From: ZLKRG08 sp964565165
Lineage (GTDB): Bacteria; Actinomycetota; Actinomycetes; Nanopelagicales; Nanopelagicaceae
Reading direction: 5' to 3'
Length of the DNA: 64,000 bases
Assembly: GCA_964565165.1 (NCBI GenBank)
Contig: CAZMDJ010000003.1
Coordinates: 1 to 64,000, forward strand
The position numbers and the translations under genes were made by a program. Position 1 is the first letter of the stretch. The number at the start of each line of letters is the position of its first letter. This document shows positions 8,165 to 15,869 of the stretch, piece after piece. The notes beneath the pieces are model-generated. The model was given only the letters and a program-made list of their open reading frames with translations, ran no database searches and was not told where the DNA came from.

Positions 8165-8620
8165 TTACTTCTTTACAATCTGTGAAACTTGATCAAATAC
8201 AAATGGTGTTGGTGCTTGTGCCGAGTGTGGGTGTTCTGCACCTGCGTAAACTTTTAGCTTTGAAGCTTGTGCGCGGCCAATAGAATTCTTTGGAAGCATT
8301 CCCTTGATTGCCTTCTCAACTGCACGTGTTGGATGTGTTTGTAGCATCTCGCCGTAAACAGTTGATGTTAAACCGCCTGGGAAACCTGAGTGGCGGTGTG
8401 CCATCTTCTGATTTACCTTGTTACCTGAAAGTGCGATCTTCTCTGCATTAATGACGATTACGAAATCGCCCATGTCCATGTGTGCAGCGAATGTTGGCTT
8501 GTGCTTACCGCGTAGCAACGCTGCAGCATGAGTTGCAAGACGACCAAGAACTACGTCCTCTGCATCGATGATGTACCACTTACGGACAGCATCGCCAGGC
8601 TTTGGGCTATATGTGCGCAC
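8165..8620 (-). CDS. rplM: 50S ribosomal protein L13 (uL13)
   Basis: L13 is an early-assembly large-subunit protein. The start chosen is GTG at 8618-8620, giving MRTYSPKPGDAVRKWYIIDA, the actinobacterial N-terminus, with GAAGGAG seven bases upstream. An ATG at 8683 would add 21 residues, including part of the promoter region, and was rejected. The core has GRLATHAAALLRGKHKP and NSIGRAQASKLKVYAG. Length is 151 residues. A good promoter lies 64 bases upstream of the start. Confidence 0.96.
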   Translation of the reverse strand: MRTYSPKPGDAVRKWYIIDAEDVVLGRLATHAAALLRGKHKPTFAAHMDMGDFVIVINAEKIALSGNKVNQKMAHRHSGFPGGLTSTVYGEMLQTHPTRAVEKAIKGMLPKNSIGRAQASKLKVYAGAEHPHSAQAPTPFVFDQVSQIVKK

Positions 8621-8683
8621 GCTACTTACTCCTTCAATTACTTCTGATTTTTCTAGCAGACCATGAGGTCCGGCAGAGGGCAA

Positions 8684-8712
8684 ACTTTACCTTTCGCCGT
8701 GAATAGGGTCAA
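8684..8712 (-). promoter_or_regulatory. Promoter of rplM-rpsI
   Basis: On the minus strand TTGACC (8707-8712), a 17-base spacer and TAAAGT (8684-8689) form a near-consensus housekeeping promoter. It starts transcription about 55-60 bases before the rplM GTG. It separates rplM-rpsI-glmM and the genes beyond from the upstream ABC-F gene. Confidence 0.75.
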
Positions 8713-8722
8713 AACGAGCGTA

Positions 8723-10324
8723 TTAATGGTCGAATACCGGCTCATTGGACTCATATACGTGGCCATTTGCCCCGAAAATCAGGAATCTGGTGAAGCCGCG
8801 GCAGAACCAGCGGTCGTGGGTCACAGTCAGAACGGTGCCCTCATATTGATTGAGCGCATTCTCCAAACTTTCCGCGCTAGCAAGATCTAAGTTATCTGTT
8901 GGCTCATCGAGCAATAACAAAGTATCTCCAGCTAATTCAAGTAATAAAACTTGGAATCGCGCTTGTTGTCCGCCAGATAGTTGCGAGAATTTTTGGTTGG
9001 CAGCTTGATCAATTTCGTACTTTCCTAAAACTGATTTTGCAGCGCCCAATTGCAGTGAATGTTCTTCCCAAAGAATCTCTAGAAGCGTCTTACTTTCAAA
9101 CTCTGGGTGCGCGTGAGTCTGCGCGAAGTAACCAACTTCAACGCGTGCACCATATTTAAATTCGCCTGAATATTTAACGGTCTTATCTCCGCCGATTAAT
9201 CGTAAGAAGTGAGACTTACCTGTTCCGTTCTTACCTAAAACCGCAACGCGATCACCATAAAAGACTTCGAAATTAAACGGCTCTGTTAATCCATTAAGTG
9301 CAAAGTTTTCAAAGGTAAGTGCGCGAACACCGGTACGCCCACCTTTAAGTGCCACGCGAACATTCTGTTCAATCGGCGGTGCAGGTGGTGCACCAAGTTC
9401 TTCGAATTTACGTAAACGAGTCTGCATCGCACGATATTTAGATGCCATATCTGGTGAAGACTTTGCTTGGTTACGTAAAGTTAAAACCAACTCTTTTAGA
9501 CGAGTATGTTCCTGTTCCCAACGTAATAAAACTTCCGCAAATCGTTCGTTACGGGCACGACGAGCATCATGCCAAGTAGAGAACTTTCCGCCATGAACCC
9601 ATGCGGTATTTCCGTTATGGCCTTGTTCAAGTGCAACAATCTTTGTCGCAACTTCTTCTAAAAGTTCGCGATCGTGGCTTACAAATAGAACAGTCTTCTT
9701 GGTCTCTTTAATGACTTGTTCTAACCAACGCTTTGATGGCACATCTAAATAGTTATCAGGTTCATCAAGAAGTAACGTCTCCTCAGGGCCTTCCATAAGC
9801 GCGCGAACAACTAACTTCTTCTGCTCGCCGCCAGATAAAGTATTAACTAATCGATCTTGAACTTTATCGAATGGTTTTCCGAGCGCTTCAGTGCAGCAAG
9901 AATCCCAAATAACTTCGAAGTCATAACCGCCAGCGTCGCCCCATTCAACAATCGCTTCTGCATAAGCCATCTGATCTTTCTCTTCAGCGGTTTCATACAT
10001 ACGCGCTTCGGTTGTTTTAATAGCTTCAGCTGCATCGCGAATTCGCTTCGGTGCAACTGAAAGTAATAAATCGCGAACCGTTGAATCATCACGAACGCTT
10101 CCGATGAACTGGCGCATCACGCCAAGGCCACCTGTGATTGCAACGCTTCCCTCTTCGGGATCTAAATCGCCAGAGATCATCTTTAATAGAGTGGTTTTAC
10201 CGGAACCATTAGGTCCAATTAACGCGACTTTATGGCCATCACCAACGCGGAATGAAACTTCATTAAGAAGCACACGACCATCAGATAGCGAGAACTCAAC
10301 ACCGCTTACATCAATATGGCCCAA
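8723..10324 (-). CDS. ABC-F family ATPase (ribosome-associated)
   Basis: This 533-residue soluble protein has two ABC cassettes and no membrane domain. Cassette 1 has Walker A GPNGSGKTT and signature LSGGEQKK; cassette 2 has Walker A GKNGTGKSH and signature LSGGQQAR. A charged linker of about 80 residues (about 240-320) lies between them, typical of ABC-F factors that act at the ribosomal E site. The start is TTG at 10322-10324, directly after the truA stop, with GAGGAAG just upstream; MGHIDVSGVEFSL is the expected N-terminus of this actinobacterial subgroup. Whether it is an EttA/Uup-like translation factor or a resistance-type protein cannot be decided here; the location in a ribosomal gene cluster favours a housekeeping role. 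Confidence 0.92.
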   Translation of the reverse strand: MGHIDVSGVEFSLSDGRVLLNEVSFRVGDGHKVALIGPNGSGKTTLLKMISGDLDPEEGSVAITGGLGVMRQFIGSVRDDSTVRDLLLSVAPKRIRDAAEAIKTTEARMYETAEEKDQMAYAEAIVEWGDAGGYDFEVIWDSCCTEALGKPFDKVQDRLVNTLSGGEQKKLVVRALMEGPEETLLLDEPDNYLDVPSKRWLEQVIKETKKTVLFVSHDRELLEEVATKIVALEQGHNGNTAWVHGGKFSTWHDARRARNERFAEVLLRWEQEHTRLKELVLTLRNQAKSSPDMASKYRAMQTRLRKFEELGAPPAPPIEQNVRVALKGGRTGVRALTFENFALNGLTEPFNFEVFYGDRVAVLGKNGTGKSHFLRLIGGDKTVKYSGEFKYGARVEVGYFAQTHAHPEFESKTLLEILWEEHSLQLGAAKSVLGKYEIDQAANQKFSQLSGGQQARFQVLLLELAGDTLLLLDEPTDNLDLASAESLENALNQYEGTVLTVTHDRWFCRGFTRFLIFGANGHVYESNEPVFDH

Positions 10325-11185
10325 TTACTCTTCCTCATCTTCGTCGATATTTAGCGCTCGTCGCGCCAATACTTTCTTAAATCTTTCGACCATCTCTTCA
10401 TCAGTTGGATAATCAACGCCAACGAAAGTTAAGCCATTTGCAGGGAAAACTACTGAATCTGAAGGGCGTTCCTTCTTATCTAGAACCTCTTTAGCCCAAG
10501 AGACCGGGAATCTGCCCTCACCTATGTAAACCATCGTGCCAATTAACGCTCTAACCATGTTGTAACAGAAGGCATCGGCTGTGATGTGCGAAATGATTAC
10601 GCCATCTTCCATACGTTCAAAATCAAATCTTTGTAAATCGCGAATCGTTGTCGCATTAGCGCGGAACTTTGCGTAGCTAAAGAAATCATGTTCGCCTAAT
10701 AGCGTTTTAGCTGCTTGATTCATTAAATCAATATCTAAATCGCGGTACCAAGGCGCGATATCTAAGCGCTTAATTGGTTCGACAATTCCATTGCCATCTT
10801 GAATCTTGTAGACATAGTGGCGTCGCAAAGCGCCGTAACGTGCATGGAAATTATCGCTTGCACGTTCTACTGATTTAACGCGAACATCTTCTGGCAAGAT
10901 TCGATTTAATTTATAGACCAAAGTATCTAAATCAAAACCAAAATCACCTTCAGGTAGATCCGCATGCGCTACCTGTCCGGTTGCATGGACTCCAGCATCA
11001 GTGCGGCCGGCAACAACTGTTTCTATATTTTGGCGATATAAAGTGCTTAAAACTGATTCGAGTTCACCTTGAACTGTGCGCACATCATTTTGGCGACCCC
11101 AGCCAAAGAAGTTTGTTCCGTCGTATCCCAACAAAATGCGGACACGAAAAAACCCACTCTCAGGTGCGAGAGTGGGTTGATTCAT
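10325..11185 (-). CDS. truA: tRNA pseudouridine(38-40) synthase
   Basis: TruA makes pseudouridine at 38-40 of the anticodon stem. The catalytic Asp is Asp63 in AGRTDAGVHATGQV. Other family marks are LGYDGTNFFGWGRQ near the N-terminus and YNMVRALIGTMVYIGEG in the second half. 286 residues is normal, with an acidic tail DEDEEE. It follows rplQ after 6 bases, the standard arrangement at the end of the alpha operon. Confidence 0.97.
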   Translation of the reverse strand: MNQPTLAPESGFFRVRILLGYDGTNFFGWGRQNDVRTVQGELESVLSTLYRQNIETVVAGRTDAGVHATGQVAHADLPEGDFGFDLDTLVYKLNRILPEDVRVKSVERASDNFHARYGALRRHYVYKIQDGNGIVEPIKRLDIAPWYRDLDIDLMNQAAKTLLGEHDFFSYAKFRANATTIRDLQRFDFERMEDGVIISHITADAFCYNMVRALIGTMVYIGEGRFPVSWAKEVLDKKERPSDSVVFPANGLTFVGVDYPTDEEMVERFKKVLARRALNIDEDEEE

Positions 11186-11191
11186 GACGGA

Positions 11192-11542
11192 TTAGAGAAC
11201 CTCGATCACTGCCATAGGCGCGTTATCGCCTTTGCGTGGACCGATCTTTGTAATACGTGTGTAACCGCCGTTGCGATCAGCCATGCGTGGACCAATTTCA
11301 GTAAATAGTGTGTGCACTACTGACTTGTTAGAGATCTTTGCTAGTACTTCGCGGCGTGCTGCAAGGTCTCCACGCTTTGCAAAGGTAATTAGCTTCTCTG
11401 CGTATGGGCGCAGACGCTTTGCCTTTGTCTCAGTTGTGGTGATCTTGCCGTGCTGGAATAGCTGTTCAGCGAGTGTTGCTAGAAGCAAACGCTCGTGAGC
11501 TGGACCGCTTCCGAGGCGTGGGCCTTTTGATGGTGTTGGCAT
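11192..11542 (-). CDS. rplQ: 50S ribosomal protein L17 (bL17)
   Basis: 116 residues beginning MPTPSKGPRLGSGPAHERL, with LATLAEQLFQHGKITTTETK, the L17 core. The end YTRITKIGPRKGDNAPMAVI is the usual C-terminal motif. Last ribosomal gene of the alpha operon (rpsM-rpsK-rpsD-rpoA-rplQ), 33 bases after rpoA. Confidence 0.97.
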   Translation of the reverse strand: MPTPSKGPRLGSGPAHERLLLATLAEQLFQHGKITTTETKAKRLRPYAEKLITFAKRGDLAARREVLAKISNKSVVHTLFTEIGPRMADRNGGYTRITKIGPRKGDNAPMAVIEVL

Positions 11543-11575
11543 TTTCTTTCCTTTTTACTCTTCTATTACTCGCCG

Positions 11576-12574
11576 TTATTCCGCAATCTCATCTTCATGA
11601 GCATTGTAATTTGCATGCTGAGTTGGATCGAAGCCTGCTGGGCTATCCTTCAATGAGAGACCCATTGAAACTAGCTTTGCCTTAACTTCGTCGATCGACT
11701 TGCTTCCGAAGTTACGGATATCAAGTAGATCAGCCTCAGAACGATTAACTAGTTCGCCAACTGTGTGAATGCCTTCGCGCTTCAAGCAGTTATATGAACG
11801 AACAGTTAGATCAAGATCTTCAATTGGTAGCGCTAGGTCTGCTGCAAGAGCTGCATCCATAACAGATGGACCCATGTCGATACCTTCTGCATCAAGATTT
11901 AGTTCGCGTGCTAAACCAAATAGCTCAACCAATGTGTGGCCAGCTGATGCAACTGCATCGCGTGGCTTCATTGATGCCTTTGTTTCAACATCGACAACTA
12001 GACGATCGAAGTCTGTACGCTGTTCAACACGTGTTGCTTCAACCTTATAAGTCACCTTTAGAACTGGTGAATAGATTGAGTCAACCGGAATGCGACCGAT
12101 CTCTGCGCCAACAGCCTTGTTCTGAACTGCAGTTACATAACCGCGTCCACGCTCGATTGTTAGTTCGATTTCTAGGTTTGCCTTGCCGTTAAGTGTTGCG
12201 ATGTGAAGATCAGGGTTGTGAACTTCTACGCCAGCTGGAACTGCAACATCTGCACCAGTAACTGCGCCAGAACCTGACTTACGGATGTAAGCAGTTGCTG
12301 GTTCGTCGTTATCTGATGAAAGAACTAGGTTCTTGATGTTAAGAACAACTTCAGTTAAATCTTCCTTTACACCTTCAAGAGTTGTGAACTCGTGAAGCGC
12401 TCCTGCAACGCGAATGCTTGTAACTGCTGCACCTGGGATAGATGAAAGCAGTGTGCGACGCATTGAGTTACCAAGTGTGTAACCAAAGCCTGGCTCAAGC
12501 GGTTCAATGATGAAACGTGAGCGGTGCTCTGAAATAACTTCTTCAGTAAGTGTTGGACGCTGTGCAATAAGCAC
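11576..12574 (-). CDS. rpoA: DNA-directed RNA polymerase subunit alpha
   Basis: The alpha N-terminal domain (1 to about 230) assembles beta and beta'; it has RSRFIIEPLEPGFGYTLGNS and RRTLLSSIPGAAVTS. The C-terminal domain with LTVRSYNCLKREGIHTVGEL (about 250-310) binds UP elements and activators. 332 residues is full length. The start codon is GTG (12572-12574) with GAGGAG upstream, matching the common actinobacterial start MLIAQRPTLTEEV. A stable hairpin lies between rpsD and rpoA. Confidence 0.98.
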   Translation of the reverse strand: MLIAQRPTLTEEVISEHRSRFIIEPLEPGFGYTLGNSMRRTLLSSIPGAAVTSIRVAGALHEFTTLEGVKEDLTEVVLNIKNLVLSSDNDEPATAYIRKSGSGAVTGADVAVPAGVEVHNPDLHIATLNGKANLEIELTIERGRGYVTAVQNKAVGAEIGRIPVDSIYSPVLKVTYKVEATRVEQRTDFDRLVVDVETKASMKPRDAVASAGHTLVELFGLARELNLDAEGIDMGPSVMDAALAADLALPIEDLDLTVRSYNCLKREGIHTVGELVNRSEADLLDIRNFGSKSIDEVKAKLVSMGLSLKDSPAGFDPTQHANYNAHEDEIAE

Positions 12575-12595
12575 GTTTTCTCCTCTTTCCTTTGA

Positions 12596-12617
12596 GGGGA
12601 TCCACTATTTGATCCCC
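12596..12617 (-). promoter_or_regulatory. Intercistronic hairpin between rpsD and rpoA
   Basis: GGGGATC (12596-12602) and GATCCCC (12611-12617) form a perfect 7-bp stem with an 8-nt loop in the transcript, about ten bases before the rpoA ribosome-binding site. There is no U-tract directly after it, so processing, stability or partial attenuation is more likely than termination. Confidence 0.6.
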
Positions 12618-12644
12618 GTTCTGGTCTTACGAAATTAAAAACTA

Positions 12645-13271
12645 TTACTTTGAGTAAAGTTCAACGATTAGTTGTTCTTGTACCTGTGTATCGATCACTG
12701 AACGGTTTGGTAGTCCGTGAACGATGATGCGCATCTGTGATGGAACAACTTCCATCCAAGCTGGAACTGACTTCTCGCCGAATTCCGCACTTGCAACGAT
12801 GAACGGTGTTAGGTCATGTGACTTTGGAAGAACATCAATCACATCGAATTGTGAAACGCGATATGAAGGAATGTTTACCTTCTTGCCATTAACCAAGAAA
12901 TGTCCGTGACGAACAAGCTGACGTGCCATGTCGCGTGACTTTGCAAAACCTGCACGATAAACAACGTTATCTAGACGGGTTTCCAAAAGGATAAGTAGGT
13001 TTTCACCTGTCTTACCTGCGCGGCGGTTAGCCTCTTCGTAATATGAACGGAACTGCTTCTCTAGTACACCGTAGATACGTGCAGTCTTCTGCTTTTCACG
13101 CATCTGAAGTAGATACTCAGATTCCTTACCGCGACCACGACCATGCTGTCCTGGTGGGTATGGACGAGATTCAATAGGGCACTTTGGTCCATCGCACTTT
13201 GATCCCTTAAGGAAAAGTTTTACCTTTTCGCGACGGCAGCGCTTGCAATCTGCACCTGTATAACGAGCCAT
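12645..13271 (-). CDS. rpsD: 30S ribosomal protein S4 (uS4), zinc-binding form
   Basis: S4 initiates assembly of the 30S body and in E. coli represses the alpha operon through a leader pseudoknot. Four N-terminal cysteines (Cys9, Cys12, Cys26, Cys31) mark the zinc-containing C+ form. The S4 RNA-binding domain is at about 95-155 with ARQLVRHGHFLVNGKKVNIP. 208 residues, ending LIVELYSK. The match between S4 as a possible repressor and the structured leader before rpsM is discussed in the findings. Confidence 0.98.
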   Translation of the reverse strand: MARYTGADCKRCRREKVKLFLKGSKCDGPKCPIESRPYPPGQHGRGRGKESEYLLQMREKQKTARIYGVLEKQFRSYYEEANRRAGKTGENLLILLETRLDNVVYRAGFAKSRDMARQLVRHGHFLVNGKKVNIPSYRVSQFDVIDVLPKSHDLTPFIVASAEFGEKSVPAWMEVVPSQMRIIVHGLPNRSVIDTQVQEQLIVELYSK

Positions 13272-13287
13272 TATTTATTCAATCTCC

Positions 13288-13722
13288 TTAGACGCGACGT
13301 GGCTTGGTAGGGCGGCAACCATTGTGTGGAGCTGGAGTCACATCTGAGATTGATCCAACTTCAAGTCCTGCTGCCTGCAATGAACGGATAGCTGTTTCGC
13401 GTCCTGAACCAGGACCCTTAACAAATACATCCACCTTCTTCAAACCATGCTCTTGTGCACGACGAGCTGCAGCTTCTGCTGCCATCTGTGCTGCGTACGG
13501 TGTTGATTTACGTGAACCTTTAAATCCAACCTGACCTGATGATGCCCATGAAATAACTGCACCAGTTGGATCAGTAATTGAAACGATTGTGTTGTTGAAG
13601 GTGCTCTTGATGTGAGCTTGTCCTGCAGCAACGTTCTTCTTCTCTTTCTTACGAAGCTTAACTTTGCCCTTAGCGCCACCCTTTGATGGGGTTGCCGCTG
13701 CGGCTTTCTTAGGAGCAGCCAT
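13288..13722 (-). CDS. rpsK: 30S ribosomal protein S11 (uS11)
   Basis: 144 residues with the platform-protein core AHIKSTFNNTIVSITDPTG and the end GCRPTKPRRV. The N-terminus is a Lys/Ala-rich extension of about 30 residues. The ATG overlaps the rpsM stop as TAATG at 13720-13724. Confidence 0.98.
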   Translation of the reverse strand: MAAPKKAAAATPSKGGAKGKVKLRKKEKKNVAAGQAHIKSTFNNTIVSITDPTGAVISWASSGQVGFKGSRKSTPYAAQMAAEAAARRAQEHGLKKVDVFVKGPGSGRETAIRSLQAAGLEVGSISDVTPAPHNGCRPTKPRRV

Positions 13723-14099
13723 TACTTAGTCACCTTCTTCTTTCCTGCAATTGCTACACGTGGACCCTTACGAGTACGCGCATTTGTATGTGTGCGCTGG
13801 CCACGGACAGGAAGTCCCTTACGGTGACGAATACCTTGGTAGCTCTGAATTTCAACTTTACGACGGATATCGCCAGCGATTTCACGGCGAAGATCACCTT
13901 CGATTTTGTAATTAGCTTCGATGTATTCACGAAGCTTTGCTAGATCTGGCTCTTGTAAATCCTTAACGCGGATATCACCTGAGAGACCAGTAGCCTTTAG
14001 TGTTTCCTTCGAACGAGTTAAACCCATTCCGAAGATATAAGTTAGTGCGATCTCTAAACGCTTTTCGCGTGGAAGATCAACACCGACAAGACGTGCCAT
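13722..14099 (-). CDS. rpsM: 30S ribosomal protein S13 (uS13)
   Basis: 125 residues starting MARLVGVDLPREKRLEIALT and ending in the basic tail KKKVTK. It has YQGIRHRKGLPVRGQRTHTN, the conserved head-region loop that contacts tRNA and 23S bridge elements. It is the first gene of the alpha operon after rpmJ. Its ribosome-binding site AAAGGA sits a few bases after a structured leader (14118-14206) that could control its translation. Confidence 0.98.
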   Translation of the reverse strand: MARLVGVDLPREKRLEIALTYIFGMGLTRSKETLKATGLSGDIRVKDLQEPDLAKLREYIEANYKIEGDLRREIAGDIRRKVEIQSYQGIRHRKGLPVRGQRTHTNARTRKGPRVAIAGKKKVTK

Positions 14100-14117
14100 C
14101 TATATTCCTTTAGTTTC

Positions 14118-14206
14118 CCGATAGGTCCTCCGCGATGCTGTCTAATGTTTCTCAACGTTAGCCCCGGCCTATCGGACCGGAGGTCTTAATTAATTTCTTA
14201 ATTAAG
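14118..14206 (-). promoter_or_regulatory. Structured leader of rpsM with potential pseudoknot
   Basis: In the minus-strand transcript, CCUCCG (14183-14178) can pair with CGGAGG (14132-14127), and CCGAUAGG (14175-14168) with CCUAUCGG (14125-14118). The four arms interleave, so both helices together make an H-type pseudoknot; otherwise they are alternatives. The intervening loop holds a GNRA-capped hairpin at 14142-14161 (CUAA-C-GUU GAGA AAC-A-UUAG). Upstream is a further perfect AU hairpin with a GAAA loop (14185-14206). The 3' arm ends six bases before the rpsM AAAGGA. In E. coli the equivalent leader is a pseudoknot bound by S4; similarity here is in position and topology only. Confidence 0.6.
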
Positions 14207-14245
14207 TCGCATCACGCGTACAAGTTGTTATTCGTTATTTACGAA

Positions 14246-14359
14246 TTAGCCTTGGCGCTGCTTATGGCGAAGGTTTTCGCAAATGACCATAACGCGTCCT
14301 TTGCGTCGAATGACCTTGCACTTATCGCAGATCTTCTTAACGCTTGGTTGCACCTTCAT
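14246..14359 (-). CDS. rpmJ: 50S ribosomal protein L36 (bL36), zinc-binding form
   Basis: A 37-residue protein starting MKVQPSVKKICDKC and ending RHKQRQG. Zinc ligands are Cys11, Cys14, Cys27 and His32, the C+ form. GGAGAA lies a few bases upstream of the ATG at 14357-14359. It sits between infA and rpsM, the standard order. Confidence 0.97.
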   Translation of the reverse strand: MKVQPSVKKICDKCKVIRRKGRVMVICENLRHKQRQG

Positions 14360-14385
14360 TTGTTCTCCTTCTTACTTATTTACTG

Positions 14386-14607
14386 TTACTTGTAACGGTA
14401 AATAATTCGACCCTTAGTTAGGTCGTACGGACTCATTTCTACAATCACACGGTCTGCAGGAAGAATGCGAATATAATTTTTTCGCATCTTGCCACTGATG
14501 TGCGCAAGAACTTTATGTCCGTTTGATAACTCAACACGGAACATTGCGTTAGGCAAAGCTTCAGCAACAACGCCTTCCATTTCGATGGCGCTACCCTCTT
14601 TAGCCAA
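14386..14607 (-). CDS. infA: Translation initiation factor IF-1
   Basis: IF-1 occupies the ribosomal A site during initiation. The S1/OB-fold core is LPNAMFRVELSNGHKVLAHI and the end is GRIIYRYK. The start TTG at 14605-14607 gives MAKEGSAIEMEG and exactly 73 residues, the family length. An ATG at 14640 would add 11 residues with no family similarity and lie over a leader hairpin; it remains possible but less likely. A promoter lies about 50 bases upstream. Confidence 0.94.
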   Translation of the reverse strand: MAKEGSAIEMEGVVAEALPNAMFRVELSNGHKVLAHISGKMRKNYIRILPADRVIVEMSPYDLTKGRIIYRYK

Positions 14608-14631
14608 GACCCCGCCTGTCCCTAATTGAGT

Positions 14632-14650
14632 GCGCCCCAATTTGAGGCGC
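14632..14650 (-). promoter_or_regulatory. Leader hairpin before infA
   Basis: GCGCCUC and GGGGCGC form a 7-bp stem (one G-U) around AAAUU in the transcript, right after the predicted start of transcription and 25 bases before the TTG start. It may protect the 5' end of the mRNA. Confidence 0.4.
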
Positions 14651-14658
14651 GAAGGGTA

Positions 14659-14687
14659 ATTCTATTTACGCGGGTGATTATCGACAA
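14659..14687 (-). promoter_or_regulatory. Promoter of infA-rpmJ-alpha operon
   Basis: On the minus strand TTGTCG (14682-14687), a 17-base spacer and TAGAAT (14659-14664) form a good housekeeping promoter. It lies between the MFS gene and infA, so infA and the alpha operon need not depend on read-through from the inserted transporter genes. Confidence 0.65.
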
Positions 14688-14705
14688 ATCGAGGCATAGG
14701 CCACA

Positions 14706-15866
14706 TTATTCAGCAGCCGATGCGACCAAACTTGCGCCTAAAAGCGCTGCCATCGACCAGAAAACTGCCCCTACTCCAGCCCCAGTAGCTAGAAGACCTG
14801 CGGCAACTGGAAGTACGAATTGGCCTAGGCGGTTACCAGTTAATCGAGCTGAAACTGCCAATGCGCGTTCATCCGCTTTAGTTCGGTGAGAAATTAAAGC
14901 CATAGTTAGTGGCTGCCCAAATCCAGATGAGAAACCAGCAATGAAGACAAGTGCACCAAGAACTACTGGATTACTTGTGTAAACCATTCCGATACATGCA
15001 AACATTGAAACAGTAGTTGTACTTAGAAGCAGTGGGCGATCTTTTATATGTTGGCTAACTTTGCCGAGAATTAACCTTGAACCCATCGAACCTACTGCGC
15101 GAAGTGAAATTATCAAACCAATGACTGCAGGATCAATTGCGCGCTCTTTACCAAGTAAAGGCAAGAAGATAACTATAAGATCCAATGTTGAAGAAATTGC
15201 CATTGAGATAAATACTGCAAGTGAAATTTCTTTTCTGGAGAGCATTGATTTCGCCGCAGACCAGGTATTGCTCTGCTCTTCTGCTGCTTTAACTGTAGGC
15301 GCAGATTTACGCCACTTCCAAGTTGGTATTAGCGCAATTGTTGAAAGAGCAATCGCAAAGAAGAATGCATAGTTGCTATGTCTTGGCATTCCATTTGCGA
15401 GAGATCCTGCAAGTAAGCCTGCCATTACTGGACCAAAGGTGTGGCCAAGGGATGCGCTAAATGTGTAGTAACCAAATAATCGGTTGTAATCAGATTTAGG
15501 TGTTCGTAACGCCACCATTGTCTGTCCACCAACCATTAGTGCTAAATGTGACAGACCTGCGAAAGCTGTCGCTGCAGCAAGCGTTGCAACGTTATTTGTA
15601 AATACAAGTGATGTACATGAAGCAATTAACGAAAGCGTGCCGATTACCAGAAACTTACCTTCGCCGTACTTTCCTACCCAGCTGCCAAATTTAAGTGCAA
15701 GTAAAACTGGAAAGAGCGCATAGATGGCTCCGATTAAACCGATTGCCGTCGCGCCCGCATCAATTTCGATTGCTCGATAAGTGATAAACGGGCGGACGAC
15801 ATACATGGTGGCTTGCGTGAAGGTAGAGCTAATTAATAAACGTTTAGCCCAGACTTCAACAGCCAT
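14706..15866 (-). CDS. MFS-family transporter of unknown substrate
   Basis: A 386-residue membrane protein with about twelve hydrophobic segments in two halves separated by a polar stretch near residues 185-215 (WRKSAPTVKAAEEQSNT). The stretch GSWVGKYGEGKFLVIG fits the MFS loop 2-3 signature loosely. It starts three bases after the tctA stop, so it is probably the last gene of the tctCBA transcription unit. It may move a related organic acid or export a product, but nothing in the sequence fixes the substrate. Confidence 0.82.
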   Translation of the reverse strand: MAVEVWAKRLLISSTFTQATMYVVRPFITYRAIEIDAGATAIGLIGAIYALFPVLLALKFGSWVGKYGEGKFLVIGTLSLIASCTSLVFTNNVATLAAATAFAGLSHLALMVGGQTMVALRTPKSDYNRLFGYYTFSASLGHTFGPVMAGLLAGSLANGMPRHSNYAFFFAIALSTIALIPTWKWRKSAPTVKAAEEQSNTWSAAKSMLSRKEISLAVFISMAISSTLDLIVIFLPLLGKERAIDPAVIGLIISLRAVGSMGSRLILGKVSQHIKDRPLLLSTTTVSMFACIGMVYTSNPVVLGALVFIAGFSSGFGQPLTMALISHRTKADERALAVSARLTGNRLGQFVLPVAAGLLATGAGVGAVFWSMAALLGASLVASAAE

Positions 15867-15869
15867 TAA

